From NCBI RefSeq assembly GCF_030694085.1, contig NZ_JAUXZE010000035.1:124001-188000 (forward strand): a stretch of 64,000 nt of DNA, given 5' to 3'. The position numbers and the translations under genes were made by a program. This document shows positions 45,011-53,577 of this stretch, one piece after another. The stretch is from Tabrizicola sp. GTDB taxonomy: Bacteria; Pseudomonadota; Alphaproteobacteria; Rhodobacterales; Rhodobacteraceae. The notes below the pieces were generated by a model. The model did no database searches. It had not been told where the DNA came from and saw nothing but the letters and a program-made list of their open reading frames with translations. How positions within the stretch are numbered: position 1 is the stretch's first letter; the number at the start of each line of letters is the position of its first letter.

Positions 45011-45414
45011 GCCTCCCAAAGCCGGGGTTCAGCGAACTCCACCGAGTTGCCGCCCGGATCGCGGACATACAGCGACCGCGCGCCGTTCGGCCAGTCGAAC
45101 TCGGCCTCGACCTCGACGCCCGCTGCCATGAACCGCTGCCGCCAGTCGCCGATCTCCTCCCGGCTTGCCGCAAAGCACACATGCCCCGCCCCCCGCGCAC
45201 CATGCACCGGGACGGGCAAGTCCGGGTTGCCCGAAGCCACCTCGGTCGCATCCGGGTTGAAGACCAGCAGCACCCCCGCGCCCACCCGGAAGAACACGTG
45301 CCTCCCGTCGACCCGGGCAATCACCGGCAGGCGCAGAAGCCCGCAGTAAAAGGCTTCCGCTGCGGTCAGGTCGGCCGCATAGACCGCCGATTCCAGGATC
45401 GCAAAGGGTGTCAT
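45007..45414 (-). CDS. VOC-family (glyoxalase/bleomycin-resistance fold) protein
   Basis: A 135-residue protein of the vicinal-oxygen-chelate fold with paired beta-alpha-beta-beta-beta units: [22 protein letters not shown] in the first half and [36 protein letters not shown] in the second. The DPxGNxxEF ending is the family hallmark. Substrate is unknown. Its stop shares the CTAG tetranucleotide with the convergent glutaminase stop. The longer frame reaching 45768 runs antisense to the EamA gene and was not used. Confidence 0.9.
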   Translation of the reverse strand: MTPFAILESAVYAADLTAAEAFYCGLLRLPVIARVDGRHVFFRVGAGVLLVFNPDATEVASGNPDLPVPVHGARGAGHVCFAASREEIGDWRQRFMAAGVEVEAEFDWPNGARSLYVRDPGGNSVEFAEPRLWEA

Positions 45415-45446
45415 GCCGAAAATCCTGCGGCCTTCGCGGCCCGGGG

Positions 45447-46322
45447 TCAACGCCCCGCGACGCGCGTCCGCTCGATCAGCGCCAGCCCGCCCAGGATCAG
45501 CCCCAGACCCAGGACATGCCGCATCTCCAGCCGCTCGCCCAGGACCAGCCAGCCCAGCCCCGCCGCGCTGAACGGAATCAGGAACGTCACCAGCGAGATC
45601 GCCGTCGCCCCCGCGCGGCCAAGGATGCGGAAGAAGATCAGGTAGGCCAGCGCCGTGGACAGGGCGGCCAGCGCCACCACCGCCGCCACCGGCACCACCC
45701 CCGGCCAGTCCAGCGCCCAGGGCCGGTCCACCGCCAGCCAGACCGGCGTCAGCAGTCCCGCGCTGCACGTCACCACCCCCGCCGACGTCTGCAGCGGCGT
45801 CACTCCCGCTGCCTTGAACCTGCGCCCCCAGACCCCGGCGAAGCCATAGGACAGCGCCGCCCCCAGGCAGGCCAGCATCGCCAGCCCCTCGCCCCGCAGA
45901 TCCTCGCCCGCCATCATCGCCAGCACCCCGCCGAACCCCAGCCCGATCCCGGTCGCCTTCAGCGGTGTCAGCCGTTCATCCACCGTGGCCACATGCGCCA
46001 CCAGCACGGTGAACAGGGGGGTCGTGGCGTTCAGCACACTCGCCAGCGCCCCGGTGATCTGCCCCTGCGCCAGCACGAACAGGGTGAAGGGCACCAGGTT
46101 GTTCAAGACCCCCATCACCGCCAGCGCCGGCCAGATCCGCCTCGGCGGCATCCCCTGCCCCGAAAGCCGCAGGACGAACGCCAAGAGCAGCGCCGCCAGC
46201 GCCACCCGGCCCCAGACGATGCTGATCGCGGGCAGGCCCGCCAGCGCAAGCTCGTTGAACAGAAAGGACCCGCCCCACAGAAGGGAGAGGGTCCACAACA
46301 GTATCCAGTCGATCGGCTTCAT
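45447..46322 (-). CDS. EamA/DMT-superfamily transporter
   Basis: A 291-residue inner-membrane protein with ten hydrophobic helices arranged as two EamA repeats (first WILLWTLSLLWGGSFLF and PAISIVWGRVALAALLLAF; second repeat after GLAMLACLGAALSYGFAGVW). FGGVLAMMAG and the C-terminal GLGLILGGLALIERT are typical. DMT exporters move metabolites or amino acids; the substrate is not known. It lies 32 bp upstream of the VOC gene on the same strand. Confidence 0.92.
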   Translation of the reverse strand: MKPIDWILLWTLSLLWGGSFLFNELALAGLPAISIVWGRVALAALLLAFVLRLSGQGMPPRRIWPALAVMGVLNNLVPFTLFVLAQGQITGALASVLNATTPLFTVLVAHVATVDERLTPLKATGIGLGFGGVLAMMAGEDLRGEGLAMLACLGAALSYGFAGVWGRRFKAAGVTPLQTSAGVVTCSAGLLTPVWLAVDRPWALDWPGVVPVAAVVALAALSTALAYLIFFRILGRAGATAISLVTFLIPFSAAGLGWLVLGERLEMRHVLGLGLILGGLALIERTRVAGR

Positions 46323-46371
46323 CCGCCCCTGATGCCCGATGCGGCAGCGAAAGGCGACCCGAAGCTTGGGG

Positions 46372-46761
46372 CTACTTCACCCGCTTCCAGGTCCCGCCAT
46401 CGCGGCAGATGCCCAGCACGCAACCCCGCACCGACAGGCTGTCCCCGGCCAGTGTCATGTCGCCGTTGTAGGTCTTGTCGCGGTCGGGCGACCAGATCTT
46501 GCCGTCATCGTACAGCCCGTTCGCATAGGGCACCATGTCCCAGACGATCCGCTTGCCGACATTGGGGCTGTCGATCTCCTTGCCCTCGCCGTTGAACGCC
46601 TTGATCAGCGTGCCGCAGACGGCCGGACCGCAGGGCTTGATCTGGACATGGCCGAAGTTGCCGTTGTCGTCCTTCCGGGTCTGCCAGATCCCCTCGGCCG
46701 GATCGGCGCCCGCCATCCCGGCCATGACCGCAAAGCCCGCGGCAAATGCGATAACCTTCAT
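46372..46761 (-). CDS. DUF2147-family secreted protein
   Basis: A 129-residue periplasmic protein with signal peptide ([17 protein letters not shown], cleavage before DPAEG). The domain shows the DUF2147 pattern: [29 protein letters not shown], and C-terminal [22 protein letters not shown] with conserved Cys and a lipocalin-like barrel. The ribosome site GGAGGAGG lies 6 nt upstream. Function is unknown. Confidence 0.9.
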   Translation of the reverse strand: MKVIAFAAGFAVMAGMAGADPAEGIWQTRKDDNGNFGHVQIKPCGPAVCGTLIKAFNGEGKEIDSPNVGKRIVWDMVPYANGLYDDGKIWSPDRDKTYNGDMTLAGDSLSVRGCVLGICRDGGTWKRVK

Positions 46762-46905
46762 CTTGCGTCCTCCTCCGCAATATCCCTCTCGCGCGACTTT
46801 GCGCCCGTCTGCAAACCGATCAAGCGTGACGTGGGGTCGCTTTTGTCGCCTTTTCTTTCGCGCCGCCCCATGCCAAAGACCGGCGCGACCGGAACGGGGG
46901 CAGAC

Positions 46906-47631
46906 ATGATCCTTTACCCAGCCATCGACCTGAAAGACGGCCAGTGCGTCCGGCTTCTGCGCGGAGAGATGTCAGAGGCCACGGTCTTCGGCGACGACCC
47001 CGCCGCCCAGGCGCTGAAGTTCCAGGACGCGGGGTGCGACTGGCTGCACCTCGTCGACCTGAACGGCGCCTTCGCCGGCCAACCGGTGAACGCCGCCGCT
47101 GTCGAGGCCATCCTCAAGGCGGTCAGCGTCCCCACCCAGCTTGGCGGCGGTATCCGCGACATGGCCACCATCGCTGCGTGGCTGGAAAAGGGCCTCGCCC
47201 GCGTCATCCTCGGCACTGTCGCCGTCGAAAACCCCGCGTTGGTGCGCGAGGCCGCAAAGGCCTTCCCCGGCAAGGTCGCCGTCGGCATCGACGCCCGCAA
47301 GGGCCGCGTGGCGACAAAGGGCTGGGCCACGGAAACCGACGTGATGGCCACCGACCTTGCCCGTTCCTTCGAAGACGCCGGCGTCGCCGCGATCATCTAC
47401 ACCGACATCGACCGCGACGGCGCGATGCAGGGGCCCAACATCGAGGCCACCGAAGCCCTCGCCCGCGCCGTCACCATCCCCGTCATCGCCTCGGGCGGCG
47501 TCTCCCGCATGGAAGACCTGATCGCGCTGCGCGACACCAACATCATCGCCGGGGCCATCTCGGGCCGCGCGCTATATGATGGAGCGATTGATCTGGCGGC
47601 TGCCCTGAAGGCGCTCGCGTCGATCAGCTGA
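46906..47631 (+). CDS. hisA: ProFAR isomerase
   Basis: A 241-residue (beta/alpha)8 barrel, 1-(5-phosphoribosyl)-5-[(5-phosphoribosylamino)methylideneamino]imidazole-4-carboxamide isomerase. It begins [20 protein letters not shown]; catalytic Asp in the first strand (AIDLKDG) and the second in [14 protein letters not shown] are present, with phosphate loops LGGGIRD and IASGGVS. The start fits family alignments. An upstream in-frame extension is antisense to the DUF2147 gene and was rejected. Confidence 0.98.
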   Translation: MILYPAIDLKDGQCVRLLRGEMSEATVFGDDPAAQALKFQDAGCDWLHLVDLNGAFAGQPVNAAAVEAILKAVSVPTQLGGGIRDMATIAAWLEKGLARVILGTVAVENPALVREAAKAFPGKVAVGIDARKGRVATKGWATETDVMATDLARSFEDAGVAAIIYTDIDRDGAMQGPNIEATEALARAVTIPVIASGGVSRMEDLIALRDTNIIAGAISGRALYDGAIDLAAALKALASIS

Positions 47632-47648
47632 CACGATGCCCGTAGCGG

Positions 47649-48263
47649 TCAGATCCGGCGCACCAGGACTTCCGCAAAGACAACGCAGGCCGTCCAGGCC
47701 CCCAGAAAGGCGATATCAGCGGCTATGCCCATCGGGGGCGCTCCAGTGATCAGGTAAATCGGGAAAAACACCATCGTCACGGCCGTGGCCCCGATGCCGA
47801 TTGCATAGGCGCGGATCATCCAGTTGCGGTGACGGCTGAAATCTCGCGTGTAGATCGCCTGCATCGCAACGGCCAAGGCCACACCGAGCCCGATCCCGAA
47901 CACCAACCGCCCGCTGCTGATGGCCACCGAATAGGCGTCGGGAAAGCGCACTAGAAGGCCCAGCGAACTTAGCGAGATCATCGCCCCCGCCGCCACAAAC
48001 ACCCGCCCCACAATCTTGTGCAAACGCCCGTACTTCGGCACCAGGGCGCGACCAAACTGGATTGGTCCAAGAATACCAAACGTGGCGCCGCCAAGCACAT
48101 GGATGAAATGCCAGACCGGGGCGGCGGTCAGCCGCTGGCTGTCCTCGGGCAGGGCACTCAGCGGGATCTGAACCACTTGCACCAACGCCAACAGGATCGT
48201 GAGGAAAGTCCCAAAGTACAAGGCGGCCGTCACGCCACCAGGGCTGACAAGACGAAGCGTCAT
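47649..48263 (-). CDS. DUF2306 membrane protein
   Basis: A 204-residue integral membrane protein with about six hydrophobic segments. Diagnostic polar residues are HFIHVLGGATFGILGPIQF, GRLHKIVGRVFV and RHRNWMIRAYAIGIG, matching the DUF2306 (YoaK/YozB-like) family of predicted heme- or quinone-related membrane proteins. Function is unknown. It is convergent with hisA, 17 bases away, and the terminal residues VRRI are cytoplasmic by the positive-inside rule. Confidence 0.85.
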   Translation of the reverse strand: MTLRLVSPGGVTAALYFGTFLTILLALVQVVQIPLSALPEDSQRLTAAPVWHFIHVLGGATFGILGPIQFGRALVPKYGRLHKIVGRVFVAAGAMISLSSLGLLVRFPDAYSVAISSGRLVFGIGLGVALAVAMQAIYTRDFSRHRNWMIRAYAIGIGATAVTMVFFPIYLITGAPPMGIAADIAFLGAWTACVVFAEVLVRRI

Positions 48264-48362
48264 CCTGGCAGTCCTTCCGTGACGCAGCGGCCCGCGCCTT
48301 CCTCTGGCCTCGGCAAGCCCGCGTCCCCGCGCCGGTTGGGGTCTGCGGCTTCCACCACCGGC

Positions 48363-49130
48363 CTAGAACGCATAGCGCAGCCCCACTACAACAGACGTCA
48401 GGGTATCGCGCTTGACGATGGGACTGTTCGTGACGCTGTCCGGCAGGAAACTGGTTTCCACCCCGCCCGTCAGCGAGACATGGTCGGCAAAGGCATAACT
48501 TGCGTTGATGCCGATTGAAGGAATGACCGAGTCCCGCACCCGATACGCCGCAAGCGACCCGCTCGCTTCGGCGGGCAGGACCCCATAACTGTATGTGGCA
48601 AGGTCCGCGTCCATCCAGGTGGCACCCATCCTTGCACCGATCATGAAGCGATCGGAAACGCTGAACCCGGTCGAAAGCGCGGCAGTCACGGCCATTCCGC
48701 CATGCGTGTCCGAAACGTCTTGAAGCATCTCGATCTCTGCCTGGACGTTGCCAAAGGCAAAGCGCGCGGACAGGCCGGCTTCGATGGCGATATCCCGTTC
48801 AAGCTGCTCAAGACCGGCGACCTCCGTCGGGTCCGCGACAAACCAGCGCGGTGCCAGCCGTGCCGAAAGCGTGAAGACCCCCGAGTCAATGGCCTTGTAG
48901 GTCAAGCCAGAGGTGCCGAAACTCAAACGATCCCCTTCGATCAGGAAATCGGGGATCAGGCCGGACTCGGTTCCATCCTTTTCGAACGGTGACTGCCCGG
49001 CCCCCGCAATAAGGCCGACCGTATAGCGCAGGCCCTCGGCCTGCGCGCTGCCCGGCGGCGAAAAAAAGCCAAGGGCGACAAGAAGGGCCAGCCCCGGACC
49101 AAAGGGTGTGTGTTGTCTGGACGGATGCAT
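48363..49130 (-). CDS. MipA/OmpV-family outer-membrane protein
   Basis: A 255-residue outer-membrane barrel with signal peptide (LALLVALGFFSPPGSAQA, cleaved before EGLRY). GAGQSPFEKDGTESGLIPDF and the later YSYGVLPAEASGSLAAYRV match the MipA/OmpV pattern, and the protein ends VVVGLRYAF with the aromatic C-terminal residue used in barrel assembly. An AAGGA ribosome site precedes the ATG. It is divergent from a TetR-type regulator with two operators in between, one placed inside its own promoter, so it is very probably repressed by that regulator. Confidence 0.85.
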   Translation of the reverse strand: MHPSRQHTPFGPGLALLVALGFFSPPGSAQAEGLRYTVGLIAGAGQSPFEKDGTESGLIPDFLIEGDRLSFGTSGLTYKAIDSGVFTLSARLAPRWFVADPTEVAGLEQLERDIAIEAGLSARFAFGNVQAEIEMLQDVSDTHGGMAVTAALSTGFSVSDRFMIGARMGATWMDADLATYSYGVLPAEASGSLAAYRVRDSVIPSIGINASYAFADHVSLTGGVETSFLPDSVTNSPIVKRDTLTSVVVGLRYAF

Positions 49131-49144
49131 TCGTTCTTCCTTAT

Positions 49145-49159
49145 ACTTACTTTGTAAGT
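49145..49159. promoter_or_regulatory. Operator 1, ACTTAC-N3-GTAAGT
   Basis: A perfect dyad ACTTAC-TTT-GTAAGT between the divergent mipA-like and tetR-like genes. It lies downstream of the predicted mipA-like transcription start and overlaps the region where a -35 for the regulator would sit. Confidence 0.85.
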
Positions 49160-49171
49160 TGACGCGCGACC

Positions 49172-49199
49172 GCTATAACTTACACTGTAAGTATGTCAA
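49172..49199 (-). promoter_or_regulatory. Promoter of mipA-like gene
   Basis: On the minus strand TTGACA (49199-49194) and TATAGC (49177-49172) are separated by 16 bases, a strong sigma-70-type match. The operator at 49178-49192 fills the spacer exactly. The predicted start near 49165 leaves a 35-base leader. On the plus strand TATAAC at 49174-49179 could serve as -10 for the regulator. Confidence 0.7.
49178..49192. promoter_or_regulatory. Operator 2, ACTTAC-N3-GTAAGT
   Basis: A second copy of the same perfect dyad (ACTTAC-ACT-GTAAGT), centred 33 bases from operator 1, about three helical turns. This is the arrangement expected for a TetR-family dimer pair controlling two divergent genes. 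Confidence 0.85.
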
Positions 49200-49221
49200 C
49201 CCGCATCGTGGACTTCGCACC

Positions 49222-49878
49222 ATGACAACCATTGACCCACCCCGCCGACCCGGCCTCACCCGGGACCTGATTACCCAAGCTGCGCTGACGCTGGCCGACG
49301 CGCGCGGCGTGGACAGCCTGAGCATGCGCGCTCTGGCCAAGGAACTGGGGGTCGAGGCGATGTCGCTCTACAACCACATCCGCAACAAGGATGACCTCCT
49401 GGGCTCGGTGGTCGACGCTGTGGTAGGCCGCATCGCCTTGCCAAGCGCAGGCAGCAACTGGCAGGACGAGCTTCGGGCACGCGCACATTCGATGCGAACG
49501 GTGTTTCTAGCCCACCCCTGGGCCCCTCCGCTGATCGTGGGCCGGATCAATGTGGGCCCCAACGCGCTGGCGCTCATGGACGCCACGCTGGGCTGCCTGC
49601 GCGCGGCTGGGTTCAGCTACGTCCAGGCCGATCACGCGATGATCGCTCTCGACAGTCTGATCTACGGCTTCCACCTGCTTGAACGCAGCATGCCCGTGGA
49701 ACCCGAGAACTACGCCGACGCCGCAAACACCTATCTGCCCGCGATCGATGCGGATCGCTATCCACACTTTTGCGCCTTGGGCCAGATGGTGGCCGATGGG
49801 TCCTATGACGGGGTGAACCATATGGCGTTCGGGCTGGACCTGCTGTTGGAGGCGCTTGAAGCGCAACGCCGGGGATGA
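49222..49878 (+). CDS. TetR/AcrR-family transcriptional regulator
   Basis: A 218-residue repressor. The N-terminal helix-turn-helix reads LTRDLITQAALTLADARGVDSL, then SMRALAKELGVEAMSLYNHIRNKDDLL, the classic TetR DNA-binding end. The C-terminal ligand-binding part (about residues 80-218) resembles the TetR_C group. It starts at MTTIDPP, with no clear ribosome site; a ten-codon open frame (49193-49225) ends in an ATGA overlap with this start and may couple its translation. It lies divergent from the MipA/OmpV gene with two shared operators, so autoregulation and repression of that gene are likely. Confidence 0.92.
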   Translation: MTTIDPPRRPGLTRDLITQAALTLADARGVDSLSMRALAKELGVEAMSLYNHIRNKDDLLGSVVDAVVGRIALPSAGSNWQDELRARAHSMRTVFLAHPWAPPLIVGRINVGPNALALMDATLGCLRAAGFSYVQADHAMIALDSLIYGFHLLERSMPVEPENYADAANTYLPAIDADRYPHFCALGQMVADGSYDGVNHMAFGLDLLLEALEAQRRG

Positions 49879-50233
49879 TCAGCGCGCTTTCGGCCCTTTC
49901 CCGCGACAGATCATCCCCGGCACCAACGACCGTCACCTGAACTTGCGCATCAGCCTGATCCGACGGGCGGGCCGCACCTGCGAGTCAACCTGGGTTCCCC
50001 AGCACAATGTCTGGTTCCAGGTCTGTCGGTGCCTGGGTCTGCCCTCCCGCAAACTGATCGCGCGCAGGGCGGTGGCGCGGATGGCTACATTGCATTAACC
50101 ATTGGGTTTCCAAATCCTTAATGACCGCGCTCAAACCATTGATAGTTATATATTTTCGGAAAATGTCCACCGTGGACACGTCCGCTGCCAATCCCGCTTG
50201 CTTTTCCGACCCTCTCGGGCCATTTCTGCCCCC
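49879..50233. other. Intergenic region upstream of hisF
   Basis: A 355-bp gap. The last 150 bases are AT-rich for this genome (ATAGTTATATATTTTC near 50140) and contain the palindrome listed separately. No gene is supported; this is probably the hisF-hisE promoter region. Confidence 0.6.
50164..50178. promoter_or_regulatory. Perfect palindrome TGTCCAC-C-GTGGACA
   Basis: A 15-base perfect dyad 56 bases before the hisF start, directly after an AT-rich stretch that could be a promoter. It is a candidate operator for an unknown regulator of hisF-hisE. Confidence 0.5.
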
Positions 50234-50995
50234 ATGCTCAAGACCCGCATCATCCCCTGCCTCGACGTGGCCGACGGTCGCGTGGTGAAGGGCGTCAATT
50301 TCGTCGACCTGATCGACGCCGGCGACCCGGTCGAGGCCGCGAAAGCCTACGATGCCGCCGGCGCGGATGAGCTTTGCTTCCTCGACATCATGGCGACCGA
50401 AGACAACCGGGCCACGATGTACGACCTCGTCACCCGCACCGCCGAACAGTGCTTCATGCCCCTCACCGTCGGCGGCGGCGTCCGCACGCCCGAGGATGTG
50501 CGGACCCTCCTCCTGGCCGGGGCCGACAAGGTCAGCTTCAACTCCGCCGCCGTGGCCCGCCCCGACGTCGTCGCCGAAGCCGCCGACCGCTTCGGCAGCC
50601 AGTGCATCGTCGTCGCCATCGACGCCAAGACGGTCGCGCCGGGCCGCTGGGAAATCTTCACCCACGGCGGTCGCCGCGCCACCGGCATCGACGCGGTCGC
50701 CTTCGCCCGCACCGTCGCCGCGAAAGGCGCGGGAGAGATCCTCCTGACCTCGATGGACCGCGACGGCACGAAGCAGGGCTTCAACATCCCCCTCACCCGC
50801 GCCATCGCCGATGCCGTCGACATCCCCGTCATCGCCAGCGGAGGGGTCGGCACGCTGGACCACCTCGTCGAGGGCATCGCGCAAGGCCACGCCTCCGCCG
50901 TCCTCGCCGCCTCTATCTTCCACTTCGGCACCTTCACCATCGGCCAGGCCAAGGCCCACATGGCCGCCGCCGGCATCCCCGTGAGGCTGTCATGA
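50234..50995 (+). CDS. hisF: Imidazole glycerol phosphate synthase, cyclase subunit
   Basis: A 253-residue (beta/alpha)8 barrel that joins with HisH to form IGP and AICAR. It begins [20 protein letters not shown] with catalytic Asp11-region CLDV; the second Asp is in [14 protein letters not shown], and the phosphate loops TVGGGVRT and IASGGVG are present. It overlaps hisE by four bases (ATGA). hisF and hisE are separated from hisA by DUF2306, mipA-like and tetR-like genes. Confidence 0.98.
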   Translation: MLKTRIIPCLDVADGRVVKGVNFVDLIDAGDPVEAAKAYDAAGADELCFLDIMATEDNRATMYDLVTRTAEQCFMPLTVGGGVRTPEDVRTLLLAGADKVSFNSAAVARPDVVAEAADRFGSQCIVVAIDAKTVAPGRWEIFTHGGRRATGIDAVAFARTVAAKGAGEILLTSMDRDGTKQGFNIPLTRAIADAVDIPVIASGGVGTLDHLVEGIAQGHASAVLAASIFHFGTFTIGQAKAHMAAAGIPVRLS

Positions 50996-51297
50996 CCCTC
51001 GAACGCCTCGCCGCCACCATCGCCGCCCGCAAGGGGGCCGACCCCGAAACCTCCTGGACCGCCAAGCTGCTGTCCAAGGGGCCGGAGAAATGCGCCGAGA
51101 AGTTCGGGGAAGAGGCCGTCGAGGCGATCATCGAGGCGGTCAAGGGCGACCGCGCCCGGCTGACCTCGGAAGCGGCTGATGTCCTCTACCACCTCCTGGT
51201 GATGCTCGCCGCGCGGGACGTGACGCTGGAAGAGGTCCTGGCGGAACTCGACCGCCGCGAAGGCACGTCCGGCATCGCCGAAAAGGCCGGACGCTAG
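50992..51297 (+). CDS. hisE: Phosphoribosyl-ATP pyrophosphatase
   Basis: A 101-residue monofunctional His[44 protein letters not shown] contains the MazG-like metal-binding ExxE helices, followed by [15 protein letters not shown] with the second Glu/Asp pair. It hydrolyses phosphoribosyl-ATP to phosphoribosyl-AMP. The ATG overlaps the hisF stop. Confidence 0.97.
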   Translation: MTLERLAATIAARKGADPETSWTAKLLSKGPEKCAEKFGEEAVEAIIEAVKGDRARLTSEAADVLYHLLVMLAARDVTLEEVLAELDRREGTSGIAEKAGR

Positions 51298-51301
51298 ATC
51301 A

Positions 51302-51320
51302 AGCCCGCGACCGGCGGGCT
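51302..51320. terminator. Hairpin after hisE
   Basis: Perfect 7-base arms AGCCCGC and GCGGGCT around GACCG, 4 bases after the hisE stop and before the convergent amidase end. It lacks a T run, so it could be a terminator or only a 3' stabilising hairpin. Confidence 0.5.
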
Positions 51321-51336
51321 GACCCGATCCGGCGGC

Positions 51337-51875
51337 CTACTTCTTGCCCTGCTTCTTTGGCGTGAACTGCGCGATCACGGCCGCGGTCGGCTGGAACCAC
51401 TTCAGCCCGTGTTTCTCGGCCAGCGCCTTGCCGTTGATCTGCAGCGGATCGGCGCGGTTCCACGGCTGGATTTCACCTTAACATGTTCGATGATCTCGGA
51501 CAGGACAGCAATCTGCTTCGCCGTATAGGCCTCACCGTTTTGCCGGTTGGCCAGCGAAATCCCGATAGCGCAGCGGTTGGCGATCCGGCCGCCACCGCCC
51601 TCAATCGGCACATTCGACCCGACATGCGCCGCGCGGTTTGCAAACGGCGTGCAGAAATAGACGATCGGATCGGACCCGTCGGCATTGATGGTCTTGGCCG
51701 TGTCGCGCCCGTCGCGAGCGATGATGACGTGGTAGCCAAGGCCGACCGACCGGAGATGGTCGATACTTGATCGGGCAGTAGAGCCGGCAGTGGCATGCAG
51801 GACAATGGCGGTGGGGGGTGCGGCCCAGACCGAAGTCGTCAGCTGCGGGGTGACGGTAACCGTTGAAAAAGCCAT
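51337..51875 (-). pseudogene. N-acetylmuramoyl-L-alanine amidase, frameshifted
   Basis: Starting at MAFSTVTVTPQLTTS with GGAG 7 nt upstream, the frame reads the amidase_2/PGRP pattern TAIVLHATAGSTARSS (zinc His), GLGYHVIIARDGRD and AIGISLANRQNGEAYT. After IIEHVKV the frame runs into unrelated arginine-rich sequence and stops at 51402. In the next frame a plausible end continues EIQPWNRADPLQINGKALA to KKQGKK and a TAG at 51337. One missing G near 51474 (GTGGAAATC to GTGAAATC) would join the halves. It would be a small cell-wall amidase of about 178 residues. Real decay or a sequence error are both possible. Confidence 0.75.
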
Positions 51876-52003
51876 GAAAATGCTCCGTAGCAGGAAGGGG
51901 CGGGTTAAATTCTGGCAGGAAGAGTCAATGGGCAGGCAATAGTCCAATTGTCGTGAAGATACCCCAAATCGCAGCAAAAGTCACGCGCAGAGGTGCCGCC
52001 GCC

Positions 52004-52411
52004 CTAAAGCCCCAGTCGCGGGATCTCGATCGCCGGGCAGCGGTTCATCACCACCTGCAGCCCCGCCTGCCGCGCCCGCGACGCTGCCGCCTCGTCGATC
52101 ACGCCAAGCTGCATCCAGACCACCTTCGCGCCCAGCCGGACCGCCTCGTCCGCCACGGCTCCGGCTTCCTCGCTGCGGCGGAAGATGTCGACCATGTCGA
52201 CCGGGCCGGCTTCGGCCAGCGTCGCCACCACCGTCTCGCCCAGCGCCTTCTGCCCGGCTTGCCCCGGATTGACCGGGATCACCCGATAGCCCTTGCGTTT
52301 CAGATAATCCGCCACCCGGTGACTTGGACGGTCGGGCTTCGGCGACCAGCCCACCAGGGCGATCGTCTTGACGCTGGTCAGGATGTCACGGATTTCACTG
52401 TCGCTTGGCAT
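52004..52411 (-). CDS. CoA-binding (YccU-like) protein
   Basis: A 135-residue Rossmann-fold protein. VKTIALVGWSPKPDRPSHRVADYLKRKG is the nucleotide-binding loop, YRVIPVNPGQAG and VDMVDIFRRSEEAGAVADEAV follow, and VVWMQLGVIDEAAASRARQAGL with VVMNRCPAIE closes the domain. It resembles the CoA-binding domain of succinyl-CoA synthetase standing alone; the role is unknown. GGAGG lies 5 nt before the ATG at 52411. Confidence 0.92.
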   Translation of the reverse strand: MPSDSEIRDILTSVKTIALVGWSPKPDRPSHRVADYLKRKGYRVIPVNPGQAGQKALGETVVATLAEAGPVDMVDIFRRSEEAGAVADEAVRLGAKVVWMQLGVIDEAAASRARQAGLQVVMNRCPAIEIPRLGL

Positions 52412-52567
52412 GAGACCTCCGAAAAGAAAATGGCGCCCAAGGATAACCTCAGGCGCCAAGTAGCGGAACGAGGGACAGTGAAGAGAGTACGGGGTTCCGG
52501 ACCCGTGCCTCTACACATTCATTTAGGAAGCAAGCGCCGGGATTGAAGACCCGTCTCAAAGACGTGA

Positions 52568-53362
52568 TCACGCGGCACCTCGCGTCGCCGCATAAAGCGA
52601 CACGGCAGCGGCGTTCGAGACGTTCAGGCTGCCAAAGGCCCCGGCAAAGGGGATACGGGCCAAGACATCGCAGGTCAGCCTTGTCTTTTCCCGCAGGCCC
52701 GGACCTTCCGCCCCCAGCACCAGAGCGATGGGTCTGCCGTTCACATCCGCCACCGCCTTGTCCAGCGCGACCGGGGCCTCGCCTTCCAGTCCGATCAGCG
52801 TGAAGCCCATGTCCTTCAGGGCCTCCATCGCCTCGGACAGGTTTGTCACCTTCAGATAGGGCTGCCGCTCCAGTGCGCCGCTGGCGGTCTTCGCAAGGGC
52901 GCCGGTCTCGGGGGCCGAGTGGTGCTTTGGCGCGATCACCGCCCGTGCCCCGAAGACTTCGGCCGAGCGCAGGATGGCACCTACGTTGTGCGGATCGGTC
53001 ACCCGGTCCAGAAGGACGACCAGCGGCAGACCGTCACCCGCCGCGCAGACGTCGGTGAACTTGCCCCAGTTCAAGGGCCTGACCTCGACCGCCGCGCCCT
53101 GATGCACCGATCCCTCATCGATCGGCACGTCGAAGTTTCGCGGCTCCACCACTTCGGGGGCCAGCCCCGAAGTCGCAACGGCTTCTTCCAGCTTGTCCAG
53201 CGCGTTCTTGGTCAGGACCAGACGCAGCTTCTCGCGCCGGGGGTTCACCAGCGCATCGCGCACGGCGTGGAGGCCGAAAAGCCAGACGGTTTCCCGCGCC
53301 TCGCGCCGCTCACCACGCTCTTTTTCCACCACCCAGGCCGGTTTCTTTCCGCCCGCTGCCAT
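52568..53362 (-). CDS. rlmB: 23S rRNA (guanosine-2'-O)-methyltransferase RlmB
   Basis: A 264-residue SpoU-class (SPOUT) enzyme methylating G2251 of 23S rRNA. The N-terminal substrate-binding part contains WLFGLHAVRDALVNPRREKL. SPOUT motif 1 is VLLDRVTDPHNVGAILRSAE, motif 2 ALVLGAEGPGLR and motif 3 GSLNVSNAAAVSLY, forming the SAM knot. The C terminus ends directly after motif 3, as usual. RlmB and close TrmH-group enzymes are hard to separate by eye, so the exact target is the main uncertainty. Confidence 0.93.
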   Translation of the reverse strand: MAAGGKKPAWVVEKERGERREARETVWLFGLHAVRDALVNPRREKLRLVLTKNALDKLEEAVATSGLAPEVVEPRNFDVPIDEGSVHQGAAVEVRPLNWGKFTDVCAAGDGLPLVVLLDRVTDPHNVGAILRSAEVFGARAVIAPKHHSAPETGALAKTASGALERQPYLKVTNLSEAMEALKDMGFTLIGLEGEAPVALDKAVADVNGRPIALVLGAEGPGLREKTRLTCDVLARIPFAGAFGSLNVSNAAAVSLYAATRGAA

Positions 53363-53493
53363 GTCCTGAACCCTTCCAAAACCAGTGCGGACCTTGGCTT
53401 GGACCCGGCCCGGGATGCAAGCCGAAAACTTCCCCGATCCCCCGCCGACTGCCCTTGACGCCCCCTGCCGCCTTGAGTAGACGAACGCCCAGT

Positions 53494-53577
53494 GGGCGAT
53501 ATGCTACAAGGTGTGGCAGCGGACTGTAACTCCGCCGAGGCGACTCATGCCTGGTTCGATTCCAGGATCGCCCACCA
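53494..53577 (+). tRNA. tRNA-Tyr (GTA)
   Basis: An 84-nt class II tRNA. Acceptor arms are GGGCGAT and ATCGCCC, anticodon stem GCGGA/TCCGC with loop CTGTAAC (anticodon GTA). The variable arm has a small GAG-GCGA-CTC hairpin. The T arm CCTGG/CCAGG encloses TTCGATT; discriminator A and encoded CCA follow. The short D loop and G1-C72 pair fit bacterial tRNA-Tyr. A T run follows at 53577 onwards. Confidence 0.93.

Noticed and set aside
44098..45645. A 515-codon frame through the glutaminase
   Set aside because: Only its first dozen or so codons match the expected N terminus; the rest is out of frame with the conserved glutaminase sequence.
53492..53576. tRNA-Tyr acceptor starting at GTGGGCG
   Set aside because: That pairing leaves no discriminator base before CCA; GGGCGAT/ATCGCCC with A73 fits.
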